From the NCBI RefSeq assembly GCF_019797845.1, contig NZ_CP081864.1, positions 434,001 through 498,000 of the forward strand: a stretch of 64,000 nucleotides of DNA, in the 5' to 3' direction. The position numbers and the translations under genes are program-made. The DNA comes from Symbiopectobacterium purcellii (GTDB taxonomy: Bacteria; Pseudomonadota; Gammaproteobacteria; Enterobacterales; Enterobacteriaceae). The first letter of the stretch is position 1. Each line of letters opens with the position of its first letter. The notes beneath the pieces were generated by a model, which was given only the letters and a program-made list of their open reading frames with translations, was not told the origin of the DNA and made no database searches. Of the stretch, positions 18,146 through 28,169 are shown in pieces.

Positions 18146-19678
18146 ATGACGCGTTTACTTGCAAGACGGCTACAACAATATGTGTTCACGGCAGTGCTGA
18201 TGGGAATGGCCGCCCAAAGTTACGCCGGGAAAGCCAATGATACGTTGGTCTATGCCTCTGACAGTGAGATTGAAAATGTCAGTCCCTATCACAATACCAT
18301 GCGGGAAGGGGTGATCTTAGCCCATCTGGTGTGGAGCAACCTGGTTTACCGCGATCCGAAAACCGGTGAATACAAACCGGAACTGGCTACCGATTGGCAG
18401 TGGGAATCTCCGACTGCATTACTGATGCATTTACGCCAAGGGGTCAAATTTCATAATGGCGATGCTTTTACGGCGGATGACGTCGTCTATACCTTCGAAC
18501 ATATTGCCGGACCAAATACCGACTCGGTGGTGCCGCAAAGCGTGAACTGGATTGCGCGCACCGAAAAGGTGGATGATTACACGGTGCGCCTGCATTTAGC
18601 CAAACCGTTCCCGGCGGCGTTGGAGTATCTGTCCGGCCCGACACCTATCTTTCCTGCAAAGTATTTCCAGAGTGTGAAGCTGGCGGGCTTTAGCCGTGCG
18701 CCGATCGGCACCGGCCCGTATAAGGTGGTGCAGGTGATCCCCGGCCAGGGCGTTACCATGGAGAAAAACCCCGATTACTTCAAAGAGAGCCCCCTGGGCC
18801 AGCCTAAGATCGGCAAGCTGAATTTTGTGGTTATCCGCGATCCGGAAACCCGCCTGGCACAGTTGATAACTGGGCAGGTGGATTGGATCTGGCGCGTGCC
18901 TTCCGATCAGACGGAGGCGTTGTCTTCCATGCCAAATCTCGCAGTGAAAAGCGGTGAAACCATGCGTGTCGGCTTTGTGGCGATGAGCATTCACAGCGAT
19001 TCGCCGGAAGGGAAGCCTTTTCAGGATGTACGTGTGCGTCAGGCGGTGAATTACGCCATCGATCGCCAAAGCATGGTGACCAATCTGGTGAAAGGCGGCA
19101 GTAAGCCAGTTTATACCGCTTGCTTCCGCGAGCAGGTCGCCTGTGATGCCAGCAAGGTGATCAATTACCCGTTTGATCCGCAAAAAGCCAAACAGCTGTT
19201 GGCAGAAGCGGGTTATCCCAACGGGTTTGATACGGATATCTGGGCCTACCGTGAACGTGATTATGCAGAGGCGATCATCGGCTATCTGCGTCAGGTTGGC
19301 ATCCGCGCGCGACTGCATTACGTACAGTTTCCGGTGATGGCGGACGCGTTGATTTCCGGCAAAGCGCCCATGGCGTTCAATACCTGGGGCTCGTTCTCGA
19401 TTAACGATGCTACTGCGTTCACCACGCCATACTTTGGCGGCAAGGGCAATGATATCTGGAAGGATCCTGATGTCACCAATACCTTGCTGAAGGCTGATGA
19501 AACCATCAACACCCAGGATCGCGCTGCGTTGTATGCCACCGCGTTGGGGCGTATCTCCTCTCAGGCTTATATTGCACCGTTGTTCTCCTACTCAACCCAC
19601 TACGCCTTTACCTCCGATCTGAATTTTCAGGATTGGCCGGATGAACTGCCGCGCTTTGCCCTGTCCAGTTGGAAGTAA
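18146..19678 (+). CDS. Peptide-type ABC transporter substrate-binding protein (SBP family 5)
   Basis: A 510-residue periplasmic binding protein. An N-terminal signal peptide (MTRLLARRLQQYVFTAVLMG..., cleavage probably after SYA) is followed by the family-5 core: the ENVSPYHNTMREGVILAHLV segment, the signature VKFHNGDAFTADDVVYTFEH, the GTGPYKVV hinge and DVRVRQAVNYAIDR. This family binds oligopeptides, dipeptides, opines, glutathione or nickel; the ligand cannot be told from sequence. GGAGAG lies just before ATG 18148. It is the first gene of a six-gene operon with its own permeases, ATPases and an M20 peptidase. Confidence 0.9.
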   Translation: MTRLLARRLQQYVFTAVLMGMAAQSYAGKANDTLVYASDSEIENVSPYHNTMREGVILAHLVWSNLVYRDPKTGEYKPELATDWQWESPTALLMHLRQGVKFHNGDAFTADDVVYTFEHIAGPNTDSVVPQSVNWIARTEKVDDYTVRLHLAKPFPAALEYLSGPTPIFPAKYFQSVKLAGFSRAPIGTGPYKVVQVIPGQGVTMEKNPDYFKESPLGQPKIGKLNFVVIRDPETRLAQLITGQVDWIWRVPSDQTEALSSMPNLAVKSGETMRVGFVAMSIHSDSPEGKPFQDVRVRQAVNYAIDRQSMVTNLVKGGSKPVYTACFREQVACDASKVINYPFDPQKAKQLLAEAGYPNGFDTDIWAYRERDYAEAIIGYLRQVGIRARLHYVQFPVMADALISGKAPMAFNTWGSFSINDATAFTTPYFGGKGNDIWKDPDVTNTLLKADETINTQDRAALYATALGRISSQAYIAPLFSYSTHYAFTSDLNFQDWPDELPRFALSSWK

Positions 19679-19722
19679 TGCCTGCTACGGGAGAAGCGTT
19701 GTGACCAAGAAGGAGCCGCATT

Positions 19723-20640
19723 ATGGCGAAGTACGTTTTTCATCGGCTGCTGGTGGCGCTCGCCGTGTTGTTTACCGTGGCGCTGGTGAGTTTCTCTCTG
19801 TTGCACCTGTCCGGTGATTTGGCCGCAGCGATTGCCGGTCCTGAAGCCACGGCAGAGGTGATTGCGCAGATTCGTGTCCGGTACGGGTTGGATCAGCCGC
19901 TTGCCACGCAGTTTGGCCATTGGCTCTGGGCCGCACTGCACCTCGATTTCGGACGTTCTTTCTATTTTGAACACACCGTGATGGAGCTGGTCGGGCAGCG
20001 TATGCCGGTCACCCTGAAATTGGGGGCGGTTTCTTTGCTACTGGCGCTGCTGGTAGCGATCCCGCTCGGCGTATTGGCGGCGGTGTTCCGTGATTCCTGG
20101 GTCGATCGCAGTGCCGTGATGACGGCGGTGCTCGGGCAGGCAATGCCCAATTTTTGGTTTGCGCTGTTGCTGATCCTGATTTTTGCCGTGGGGCTAAAGT
20201 GGCTGCCGGTCGCTGGTAACGCCACCTGGCAACACTTTGTTCTGCCCGCCATTGCGCTGGGTTACTACGCCATGCCCTCCCTGATGCGGCTTACCCGTTC
20301 CGGCATGCTGGACGTGCTGAATGCTGACTATATCCGCACCGCGCGCGCCAAGGGACTGAGTGCTTTTCACGTCATCGTTAAACACGGTTTACGCAATGCC
20401 ATTATTCCCGTGGTCGCGTTGGCGATGGTGGAACTTGGCTTTATGTTGGGCGGTTCGGTGGTGATTGAATCGGTGTTTGCGCTGCAAGGTTTAGGGCAAT
20501 TGGCGTGGGATTCCATCTCCCGCAATGACTTCCCGGTGGTGCAGGCCATCGTACTGATTATTGCGGTGTTCTATATCGTTCTCACCTTTCTGGCGGATGT
20601 GCTCAATGCGGCGCTCGATCCGCGCTTACGTGCGCGTTAG
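19723..20640 (+). CDS. ABC importer permease 1 (DppB/OppB type)
   Basis: A 305-residue inner-membrane permease with about six helices. The N-terminal OppB-type segment YVFHRLLVALAVLFTVALVS and the cytosolic EAA loop (DYIRTARAKGLSAFHVIVKH) that contacts the ATPases are clear. It begins 44 bp after the binding-protein gene and is followed 11 bp later by the second permease, so they are one transcript. Length is typical. Confidence 0.92.
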   Translation: MAKYVFHRLLVALAVLFTVALVSFSLLHLSGDLAAAIAGPEATAEVIAQIRVRYGLDQPLATQFGHWLWAALHLDFGRSFYFEHTVMELVGQRMPVTLKLGAVSLLLALLVAIPLGVLAAVFRDSWVDRSAVMTAVLGQAMPNFWFALLLILIFAVGLKWLPVAGNATWQHFVLPAIALGYYAMPSLMRLTRSGMLDVLNADYIRTARAKGLSAFHVIVKHGLRNAIIPVVALAMVELGFMLGGSVVIESVFALQGLGQLAWDSISRNDFPVVQAIVLIIAVFYIVLTFLADVLNAALDPRLRAR

Positions 20641-20651
20641 AGGTAAGCAAC

Positions 20652-21617
20652 ATGAAAGCATCTGAAAAGACATCCGCATTGTGGCTAGGATTTTTTTCGC
20701 GAGGTGGCGCTGTGACAGTAACGCAAACTGAGGCCGGACAAACGGGGTTATTACCGCAACCAGGCCCGTGGCAACGTGCCGTGCGGCGCATCCTGGGTCA
20801 TCACAGCATGACGTTGGGCGTGGTGATTTTAGGGATTGTCGTGGTGCTGGCACTGTTGGCACCGTGGATCAGTCCGCACGACCCTTATGCGCAGGATGTC
20901 AGCCGACGTTTGATCCCGCCGGTCTGGTATGAGAAGGGCAGTTGGGAGCACATCTTGGGCACCGATAAACTGGGGCGTGACTACTTAAGCCGCCTGCTGT
21001 TTGGTGCGCGGGTTTCGCTACTGATCGGGCTGGCCGCGGCCGCATTGGCGGGCGTTATTGGCATCACGCTGGGTGTGGTCGCCGGTTATTTCGGCGGACG
21101 AGTGGACGCGATAGTGAGTTATCTGCTGACGGTTCGCCTCTCGATGCCAGTGATTTTGGTGGCGCTGGCGATGGCATCGCTGGTGGGGGGCTCGGTAAAC
21201 GTGGTGATTCTGCTGCTCGGGTTATTGCTGTGGGATCGCTTTCTGATCGTCTCGCGCTCCGTAACGCGCCAACTGCGAGAAGAGGAGTTTGTCGCTGCGG
21301 CGAAAACGTTGGGGGCATCGTCTGCTTTCATCATGGTACGGGAAATTCTGCCCAATTTAGTGGGGCCACTGACGGTGGTGGCTACGCTCGAGATTGCCCA
21401 TGCCATTTTGTTGGAAGCCACGCTCTCCTTTCTGGGACTGGGGGTACAACCGCCAATGCCCTCCTGGGGATTGATGGTGGCAGAAGGTAAAGCCTACATG
21501 TTCTTCCAGCCTTGGGTGATTTTGATCCCCGGCATTGTGCTGGCGGTGGTGGTGCTCGGCATCAATCTGGTCGGTGATGGCTTGCGCGATATCACCGCCG
21601 TAGACGGGCGTAACTGA
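20652..21617 (+). CDS. ABC importer permease 2 (DppC/OppC type)
   Basis: A 321-residue partner permease. After a hydrophilic N-terminus of about 50 residues comes the OppC-type segment (APWISPHDPYAQDVS), the HILGTDKLGRDYLSRLLFGA signature and the EAA loop (EFVAAAKTLGASSAFIMVRE). About six transmembrane helices. It pairs with permease 1 and the two ATPases of the same operon. A second in-frame start 20 codons in (GTG) would also keep all conserved parts. Confidence 0.92.
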   Translation: MKASEKTSALWLGFFSRGGAVTVTQTEAGQTGLLPQPGPWQRAVRRILGHHSMTLGVVILGIVVVLALLAPWISPHDPYAQDVSRRLIPPVWYEKGSWEHILGTDKLGRDYLSRLLFGARVSLLIGLAAAALAGVIGITLGVVAGYFGGRVDAIVSYLLTVRLSMPVILVALAMASLVGGSVNVVILLLGLLLWDRFLIVSRSVTRQLREEEFVAAAKTLGASSAFIMVREILPNLVGPLTVVATLEIAHAILLEATLSFLGLGVQPPMPSWGLMVAEGKAYMFFQPWVILIPGIVLAVVVLGINLVGDGLRDITAVDGRN

Positions 21618-21627
21618 GGAGGTTGCC

Positions 21628-22617
21628 ATGAGTCAGGATAGCTTGTTGGATATCAAAGACCTGCGCGTCGATCTTCCCACGGCGCGGGGCACCTTGCACG
21701 CGGTGCGCGGTATTGATTTCTCGGTGCATAAAGGTGAGATGCTGTGTCTGGTAGGCGAGTCTGGGTGCGGTAAATCCATGACGTCGCTGGCCCTGATGGG
21801 GCTGTTGCCGCGTAAGGCGGTGCGCAGTGCGACGCACCTGCGCTTTAAAGGGCAAGATCTGCAAACGTTGAACAACAAACAGATGGCGACGCTCCGTGGC
21901 GATCAGATCGCCATGATCTTTCAAGAACCGATGACCTCGCTGAATCCCTCCTACACGTTGGGTGAACAGCTATGCGAGACGCTGCACGCGCACCGCAAGG
22001 TGACGCCGACCCAGGCAAGGGCGCGTGCGCTCTATTTAATGGAACGGGTCGGTATCCCGCAGGCCGGGGATCGTCTGCGGCAGTATCCGCATCAGCTGTC
22101 GGGAGGCTTGCGTCAACGCATCATGATTGCGATGGCGCTGATGTGTGAGCCTGAGCTGATCATTGCGGATGAGCCGACCACGGCGCTGGATGTGACCATT
22201 CAGGCGCAGATCCTGCGTATGTTGCGCGAATTGCAGCAGGAACTGGGTACTGCGGTGATTTTCATCACCCACGATCTTGGCGTAGTCGCGCGCATCGCCG
22301 ATCGTGTGGCGGTGATGTATGCCGGCCAGATTGTTGAGACTGCGCCTGTGAAAGAACTGTTTGGACATCCGCAACATCCCTATACCAAAGGGCTGATGTC
22401 ATGCATCCCGGTGCGGGGAAAAACCGTTCCGGGCCAGTTGTTACAGGCCATCCCCGGCGTCGTGCCGAGACTTATCGGTGCGCAGCAGGGGTGTGCGTTT
22501 CGCAATCGTTGCCCCAGCGCCCAGGCCTGTTGCAGTGAAAATCCGCCGTATGTTGCGGTGACGCCGCAGCAGCACGTACGTTGTGTGCAGGCACAAGCCT
22601 GCGAGGATGTGGCATGA
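21628..22617 (+). CDS. ABC importer ATPase 1 (DppD/OppD type)
   Basis: A 329-residue ATPase that powers the importer. Walker A ([11 protein letters not shown]), signature ([12 protein letters not shown]) and Walker B ([13 protein letters not shown]) are all intact. The C-terminal extension typical of peptide importers, with a cysteine cluster ([14 protein letters not shown]), suggests the iron-sulfur/oligopeptide-type regulatory tail. Its stop overlaps the start of the second ATPase (ATGA), indicating translational coupling. Confidence 0.93.
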   Translation: MSQDSLLDIKDLRVDLPTARGTLHAVRGIDFSVHKGEMLCLVGESGCGKSMTSLALMGLLPRKAVRSATHLRFKGQDLQTLNNKQMATLRGDQIAMIFQEPMTSLNPSYTLGEQLCETLHAHRKVTPTQARARALYLMERVGIPQAGDRLRQYPHQLSGGLRQRIMIAMALMCEPELIIADEPTTALDVTIQAQILRMLRELQQELGTAVIFITHDLGVVARIADRVAVMYAGQIVETAPVKELFGHPQHPYTKGLMSCIPVRGKTVPGQLLQAIPGVVPRLIGAQQGCAFRNRCPSAQACCSENPPYVAVTPQQHVRCVQAQACEDVA

Positions 22618-23495
22618 GCGAAACGGTAACCACATTTGGCGCGGTACAACCTGCTCCCTACATTCCCGGCAATGACGATCTGGCGCTTGAGCTTTGTGCC
22701 CTGAGCCGCGAATTTCGCCTCAATCGTGGCATGTTTGCGCGGCCCGGTATCTTTACCGCCGTCAATAACGTCTCTTTACGCGTGCGGCGTGGTGAAACCC
22801 TTGGGCTGGTGGGCGAATCTGGCTGCGGCAAAAGTACGCTGGCAAAGATGCTGCTGGGGCTGTTGCCACCGACGTCGGGCAACGTCCTGATTGCAGGGCG
22901 TGAAATCGATGCCGGCGATCGTAAAGCGCTGGCGACCCGCATTCAACCGATTTTTCAGGACCCTTACTCCTCGTTGAACCCGCGCCGCACGGTGGCCGAT
23001 ATCGTCGAAGTCGCGCTGCGGCTGCATAACATCGGCACCCCGGAAACCCGCAAACAGCGGGTGCAGGAGATGTTGGACCGGGTCGGGATGCCAACCCGAA
23101 CCCACGGGCAGTATCCCGGCCAGCTTTCCGGCGGTCAGCGCCAGCGTGTCGCCATCGCTCGCGCGCTGATTATGCGCCCGGCAATTCTCATCTGCGATGA
23201 GCCAACCTCGGCGCTGGATGTGTCGGTTCAGGCGCAAATCCTCAATCTGTTGATGACGCTCAAGCAGGAGCTCGGTCTGACTTACCTGTTTATCAGCCAT
23301 AACCTGGCGGTGGTGGAGCATCTGGTGGATCACGTCGCCGTGATGCGCAAAGGGGTCATTGTCGAGCAGGGGACGCGCGAGCAGATTTTCGACACGCCGA
23401 GACACCCCTATACCCAGGCACTGCTCGCGTCGGTGTTGACGCCGGAGCCGGGGCTGGGTATTCCCGAGATTTCCTCCCATTACAGTGGATTATGA
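22614..23495 (+). CDS. ABC importer ATPase 2 (DppF/OppF type)
   Basis: A 293-residue second ATPase. Walker A ([11 protein letters not shown]), signature (LSGGQRQRVAIARAL) and Walker B (ILICDEPTSALDV) are complete. The start ATG at 22614 overlaps the stop of ATPase 1 by four bases. It is shorter at the C-terminus than DppD-type subunits, as usual for the F type. Together the two ATPases form the heterodimer of the importer. Confidence 0.93.
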   Translation: MSETVTTFGAVQPAPYIPGNDDLALELCALSREFRLNRGMFARPGIFTAVNNVSLRVRRGETLGLVGESGCGKSTLAKMLLGLLPPTSGNVLIAGREIDAGDRKALATRIQPIFQDPYSSLNPRRTVADIVEVALRLHNIGTPETRKQRVQEMLDRVGMPTRTHGQYPGQLSGGQRQRVAIARALIMRPAILICDEPTSALDVSVQAQILNLLMTLKQELGLTYLFISHNLAVVEHLVDHVAVMRKGVIVEQGTREQIFDTPRHPYTQALLASVLTPEPGLGIPEISSHYSGL

Positions 23496-23531
23496 CCTGA
23501 ACACGGCAAAAACGAAGAAGGATGCAGGCAG

Positions 23532-24962
23532 ATGACGCGTGAAGAATTGATGCAAGCGGCGAGCGACTATATGGCGTCTGGTGCGTTTTTGGAAACGCTG
23601 GCGCGGCGGGTAAGTTATCCAACGGAAAGTCTGGTCGCCGCGCGGGGGCCACAGATAATGGCCTACCTGACGGAAGAGATGGTTCCTTCGCTTCAGGCAT
23701 TAGGCTTTGAGTGCCGCATTGTGGATAACCCGGTCGCGGGAAAATGGCCTTTTCTGCTGGCGCGCCGTATTGAACCCGAAGCGCCCTTTACCTTACTGAC
23801 CTATGGCCATGGCGATGTGGTGCTGGGCGATGAAGCTAACTGGCTGGAAGGGGTCGATCCCTGGAAAGTCACGCCGGATGGCGATCGCTGGTATGGACGC
23901 GGTACGGCGGATAACAAGGGCCAGCACACCATCAATCTGGCGGCCTTGATGCTGGTGCTGAAAGCGAAGCAAGGCCGCCTCGGTTATAACCTGAAACTGA
24001 TTCTGGAAATGGGGGAGGAAACCGGCTCCCCCGGGCTGGAAGCACTGTGCGCACGCTACAGCGACTGGTTGGCGGCGGATTTGTTTATCGCTTCTGACGG
24101 CCCGCGCGTAGTGGCCGAGCGCCCGACGCTGTTTCTGGGCTCGCGCGGCGTGTTTAACGTTGAGCTTCAGGTCAAGCTACGTGAAAGTGCGCACCACTCC
24201 GGTAACTGGGGCGGACTGTTGGCCAACCCTGGCATTCGTCTGGCCCATGCGTTGAGCAGCATTGTGGATGCGCGTGGACGCATTCTGGTGCCGGGATTAC
24301 GCCCGGCAGTACTACCCGAACAGGTGCGTTATTTGCTGCGTGATATCGCTTTGGGCGCGGGCCCCAACGATCCGGCCATCGATCCTGACTGGAACGAGCC
24401 GGGCCTGACGGCGGCAGAGAAGCTCTACAGTTGGAATACCTTTGACGTGCTGGCCTTTACTACCGGCAATCCCGATAAACCGGCCCATGCCATCCCGCCA
24501 GTGGCGCTGGCGCATTGCCATATGCGCTACGTGCCCGGCAGTGATGTGGATAATTTTCCACGTTATTTGCGTGAACATCTGGATGCGCATGGGTTTGAAG
24601 ATGTCACGATGGTCACCCCCGATCACTGTTTTACCGCGACGCGCCTCGATCCCAGCGACCCTTGGGTAGCGTGGGGCGAAGCCTCTATTGCCCGCAGTAC
24701 CGGAAAAAAAGCCGCCATTCTGCCTAATTTCGGCGGCGGCCTGCCAAATGCCTGTTTTTCTGAAACCTGAGGACTGCCGACGCTGTGGGTGCCGCACTCT
24801 TATCCGGCCTGTAGCCAGCACGCGCCGAATGAGCACTTGCTGCAATCGGTCGCGCAGGAAGCGCTACAACTGATGGCCGGTATGTTGTGGGATCTGGCAG
24901 AGCAGGGGGCGGCAGTGTGTCGCCAGCGAGAGCAGCACGCGGCTTCCGCCATCGTTGCTTGA
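23532..24962 (+). pseudogene. M20-family peptidase, interrupted by an in-frame TGA
   Basis: The frame codes for a 476-residue M20 zinc peptidase with one TGA at codon 413 (24768-24770). Before it: the metal site TYGHGDVVLGD, GRGTADNKGQ, the Glu-Glu pair in LEMGEETGSPG, and ASDGPR. After it, in the same frame: GLPTLWVPHSYPACSQHAPN to the true stop at 24960-24962. The downstream part carries the last conserved His region (SQHAPNEH), so the stopped protein would lack a metal ligand. M20 enzymes beside peptide importers usually cleave the imported dipeptide or acyl-amino acid. Start ATG 23532 is 37 bp after ATPase 2. Confidence 0.87.
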
Positions 24963-25052
24963 TCCTGTCGCCAACAGGGTATTCGCCTCAACACTCGCGC
25001 GTACCGATTTTCCGGTGCGCGCGTTGTCGTTTTTTAGCGCAAGGGGGGAGCC

Positions 25053-25985
25053 ATGCACAATACCGAAATCCGTTACTTTATGGCCGTGGTGAGCACCGGT
25101 TCACTAAGCGCCGCCAGCCAGCAACTTTTCGTCGCGGTTTCCGCGATTAGCCGCCATATCCAACGGTTGGAAAAGCGTCTAGGCATGTCGCTGTTTGAGC
25201 GCAGCGCGCGCGGGATGGTGCTCAATGATGCCGGGCAAATTCTGGCAAACCATGTCAGGCGCAGCATGGCGGATATGAAGCTGGCGATCGCTGAGCTGGA
25301 AGGCCTCAAATCCCGGCAGCAAACCCCGATTCGCGTGGTGTGTACCGATGGCCTGGCGTTGAATCTGGTGCCGCTGCTGCTGGCGCGTTTTCGCCAGTTG
25401 CACCCTGAAGTCAATTTCCACCTGATTGTCGGCAGCGGCCAGCAGGTGCCGGAGTGGGTGCGGCACGGTGAAGGGGACGTGGAGATTAAGTTTAGTCTGG
25501 CAGCGGAGCCGGGGGTTGACGTTATCGCCTCGTTTCCCGCACCGGTTACCGCATTTATGCATCGAGATCACCCGTTGGCGACGCGTGATTTCGCCTTGTC
25601 CGATCTGAATGCCTATCCGTTGGTGTTGCCGGATCAAACAGCCACCATCCGGCAACTGTTCGATCTGTGCTGCCGAATGAACAGCGTGTTTATCGAACCG
25701 GTGTTTACCAGCAACCAGTTTTCTGCGGTATTTGGCTATGTGCGTAACGATCGCGACGCGATCGGTATCTGTAGCCATTTTTCGGTGATGGGGCACATGC
25801 TCAACGATGAGCTTCAGATCCGCTGCGTTAACGTCGAACCCTTAGGGCAACGCATGCTGCAAATTCAGACCGAGATCGGGCGTCCTCGCACCGCGCTGCT
25901 GGCGAGCTTTTGTCAGTTTCTCAAGCAAACGCTGACGGAAATGGACAGCCAATTGCGGCAGCGCTATGGGATGCCAGAACACTAA
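25053..25985 (+). CDS. LysR-family transcriptional regulator next to the importer operon
   Basis: A 310-residue regulator with an N-terminal winged helix-turn-helix (about residues 1-60: SLSAASQQLFVAVSAISRHI followed by QRLEKRLGMSLFER) and a C-terminal inducer-binding domain. It lies 90 bp after the peptidase on the same strand. The likely target is the importer operon, though no operator was identified. I do not recognise a named orthologue. Confidence 0.88.
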   Translation: MHNTEIRYFMAVVSTGSLSAASQQLFVAVSAISRHIQRLEKRLGMSLFERSARGMVLNDAGQILANHVRRSMADMKLAIAELEGLKSRQQTPIRVVCTDGLALNLVPLLLARFRQLHPEVNFHLIVGSGQQVPEWVRHGEGDVEIKFSLAAEPGVDVIASFPAPVTAFMHRDHPLATRDFALSDLNAYPLVLPDQTATIRQLFDLCCRMNSVFIEPVFTSNQFSAVFGYVRNDRDAIGICSHFSVMGHMLNDELQIRCVNVEPLGQRMLQIQTEIGRPRTALLASFCQFLKQTLTEMDSQLRQRYGMPEH

Positions 25986-26198
25986 AAATCTTTGTTAATT
26001 TTATTTCTTTTTTTTGTTTTTTTTCGGTTTTTTGGTTCTTTTTTTTTAATTTTTTCGTTTTTAATGGTCGAAAATTAAATAAATAACGCAATTTAAATTC
26101 ATTATTAATTTGGTAGTCTGTTTTTACGGCGTGAGGATATTTCCGAAGAAATAGCCATCTCCCGTTTCCCTAATGCCACTTTATTTTGGAGCTTGATG
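25983..26198. other. Extremely T-rich acdS promoter region
   Basis: Between the LysR gene and acdS the + strand is unusually T-rich, with several runs of 7-9 T between 26005 and 26055, then an AT-rich stretch. It contains the acdS promoter and probably the LysR gene's terminator, although no GC stem was found. TTTTGGAG before the acdS ATG is the ribosome-binding site. Confidence 0.6.
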
Positions 26199-27215
26199 AT
26201 GAATCTGGAGAAATTTCCCCGCTATCCGCTGACTTTCGGTCCCTCTCCCATCACGCCGTTGAAACGGTTGAGCGAACATCTGGGCGGTGATGTTGAACTT
26301 TATGCCAAACGCGAAGACTGCAACAGTGGCCTGGCGTTTGGTGGCAATAAAACGCGCAAGCTGGAATACCTGATCCCAGAAGCGCTGGAGCAAGGGTGCG
26401 ACACCCTGGTTTCGATTGGCGGTATTCAGTCGAACCAAACGCGTCAGGTTGCTGCTGTGGCTGCGCACCTCGGCATGAAGTGCGTGCTGGTTCAAGAGAA
26501 CTGGGTAAATTACGCGGATGCGGTCTACGATCGGGTCGGCAATATCGAACTCTCACGCATTATGGGCGCTGATGTACGCCTTGATGCCGCCGGTTTCGAC
26601 ATTGGCATTCGTCAAAGCTGGCAGCAAGCGATGGAAGAAGCGGCACAAGATGGCGGAAAACCGTTCCCGATCCCGGCTGGCTGCTCTGAGCATCCCTTGG
26701 GGGGATTAGGCTTCGTCGGCTTTGCCGAAGAAGTGCGCCAGCAGGAAAAAGAGCTGGGCTTTACTTTCGATTATATCGTGGTCTGTTCCGTCACCGGCAG
26801 TACTCAGGCAGGGATGGTGGTAGGCTTTGCTGCTGACGGGCGCTCTCGCCGCGTTATCGGGATTGATGCCTCAGCCAAGCCGGAACAAACCAAGGCGCAG
26901 ATCCTGCGTATTGCGCAAAACACGGCAAATCTGGTGGAACTGGGCCGCGAGATCACAGAAGAAGACGTGGTGCTGGATACCCGCTACGGTGGGCCGGAGT
27001 ACGGTCTGCCTAACGAAGGAACGCTGGAAGCGATTCGTCTGTGCGCCCGCACTGAAGGGGTATTGACCGACCCGGTTTATGAAGGGAAATCCATGCACGG
27101 CATGATCGACATGGTGCGCCGCGGAGAGTTTCCTAAAGGTTCCAAAGTGCTGTACGCCCACCTGGGCGGTGCTCCAGCACTGAGCGCTTACAGCTATATT
27201 TTCCGTAACGGCTGA
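26199..27215 (+). CDS. acdS: 1-aminocyclopropane-1-carboxylate (ACC) deaminase
   Basis: A 338-residue PLP enzyme that splits ACC, the plant ethylene precursor, into alpha-ketobutyrate and ammonia. Starting from the third Met (ATG 26199, GGAG at the right spacing, [20 protein letters not shown]), the family's reference residues fall at the same numbers: PLP lysine K51 in FGGNKTRK, Y294-E295 in [11 protein letters not shown], and L322 in AHLGGAPAL. These separate true ACC deaminase from D-cysteine desulfhydrase. It stands alone, with an Lrp-type regulator convergent downstream. Confidence 0.95.
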   Translation: MNLEKFPRYPLTFGPSPITPLKRLSEHLGGDVELYAKREDCNSGLAFGGNKTRKLEYLIPEALEQGCDTLVSIGGIQSNQTRQVAAVAAHLGMKCVLVQENWVNYADAVYDRVGNIELSRIMGADVRLDAAGFDIGIRQSWQQAMEEAAQDGGKPFPIPAGCSEHPLGGLGFVGFAEEVRQQEKELGFTFDYIVVCSVTGSTQAGMVVGFAADGRSRRVIGIDASAKPEQTKAQILRIAQNTANLVELGREITEEDVVLDTRYGGPEYGLPNEGTLEAIRLCARTEGVLTDPVYEGKSMHGMIDMVRRGEFPKGSKVLYAHLGGAPALSAYSYIFRNG

Positions 27216-27255
27216 TAGTGCTTTATCGATAGCTGGCCCAGTTGGGCCAGCATGA

Positions 27256-27759
27256 TCAAAAAGGTAACTGCGTGGTTGAGAGCACCTGGCGTAATCCCAT
27301 AAAGGAACGTATCTGCCGTACTCCGGGCAGAAATAACAACTGCTCTGCATGTAACTTATTAAAACTTTGATTATCTTTGGTGCGGAGCATCATCATGTAA
27401 TCAAATTCTCCCGTTACCACATGGCATTCCATGCACCCACTGATGTTTTGTGCCGCCAGTTCGAAATCAGCAAACGACTGAGGCGTAGAACGGTCCAACA
27501 CCACACCAATAATCACCACCATGCCTGCGTTCAACGCTTCCGGGTTGAGCAGGGCCACCGTACCTTTTATTAAGCCAGCCAGCTTTAAGCGCTCTACCCG
27601 CCGTAGGCAGGCTGGCGCACTGAGGTTGACTTTTTCTGCCAGCGCCACGTTGGAGAGCGAAGCATCCTTTTGCAGCAGTTGCAGGATGGCGTAATCGAAC
27701 TTATCGAGGTCAGTGCACTTTTCTTCTGCGATGGTTGGCGATAATGTTTTTGTTTTCAT
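27256..27759 (-). CDS. Lrp/AsnC-family regulator, probably AcdR-like
   Basis: A 167-residue regulator with an N-terminal AsnC-type helix-turn-helix (about residues 19-70: LDKFDYAILQLLQKDASLSN followed by VALAEKVNLSAPACLRRVER) and the C-terminal RAM ligand-binding domain. In other bacteria ACC deaminase is controlled by an adjacent Lrp-type protein, AcdR, normally divergent from acdS. Here the gene is convergent, its stop lying 41 bp from the acdS stop, so control through a shared promoter is not possible. Regulation of acdS is therefore an inference from neighbourhood only. Confidence 0.85.
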   Translation of the reverse strand: MKTKTLSPTIAEEKCTDLDKFDYAILQLLQKDASLSNVALAEKVNLSAPACLRRVERLKLAGLIKGTVALLNPEALNAGMVVIIGVVLDRSTPQSFADFELAAQNISGCMECHVVTGEFDYMMMLRTKDNQSFNKLHAEQLLFLPGVRQIRSFMGLRQVLSTTQLPF

Positions 27760-28169
27760 GGTATTGCCTTTTTTTCGTCACGTATAACATAGAGTGAGTA
27801 ACATAAAATTGCGTGTTGTACCCGATATTGTTCAGCGAATATCATCGATTATCCTCAGCGTTGCTGAAAATGAACGCTATGCCCTCGCATCAAACAATAT
27901 TATTAACACACCGTTTCCCCAAAATGACATAAAAAAAACGATGGAGATATCGTCCTGCGGCGTTGGATGCGCATAAGGTGTGGGAAAAGAACGTGATAGA
28001 AATCTCAGCGGTGAGGATTAGGGCATGTCAAAAAGTATTCAAATGTGACAAAAGATGCGTATTTAGCGAGTGACCGCTTTATAATCCGCCTTTGACGTTT
28101 TTCGGGCGGTCTGGCCCGATATGAATGGTCTATCCTTGATTTTCAACAACGCATAAAAGGGAACTTCTT
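27760..28169. other. Intergenic region with divergent promoters
   Basis: 410 bp without a gene I can support; a 60-codon frame at 27794-27976 (+) has no family or good start. It holds the promoters of the Lrp-type gene (leftward) and of the nucleoside transporter (rightward). Confidence 0.5.
28041..28085 (+). promoter_or_regulatory. Possible CRP-dependent promoter for the nucleoside transporter
   Basis: A TATAAT box lies at 28080-28085. A CRP half-site TGTGA (28044-28048) with a weak right arm is centred about 41 bp before the expected start, which is class II spacing. CRP control of nucleoside transporters is known in E. coli; here it is a pattern inference. Confidence 0.4.

Noticed and set aside
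12800..24770. UGA reassigned to an amino acid, suggested by two in-frame TGA codons
   Set aside because: Many intact genes here (for example ubiA, ubiI-type neighbours, acdS, uxa-region genes and the permeases' neighbours) end cleanly at TGA or TAA, and one of the two sites is not at a Trp. Ordinary nonsense changes explain both.
26199..27215. D-cysteine desulfhydrase (DcyD) instead of ACC deaminase
   Set aside because: E295 and L322, which differ in DcyD-type enzymes, are both of the ACC deaminase type.
27794..27976. 60-codon ORF in the Lrp-gene/transporter spacer
   Set aside because: No family, and it overlaps the expected promoter region of the Lrp-type gene.
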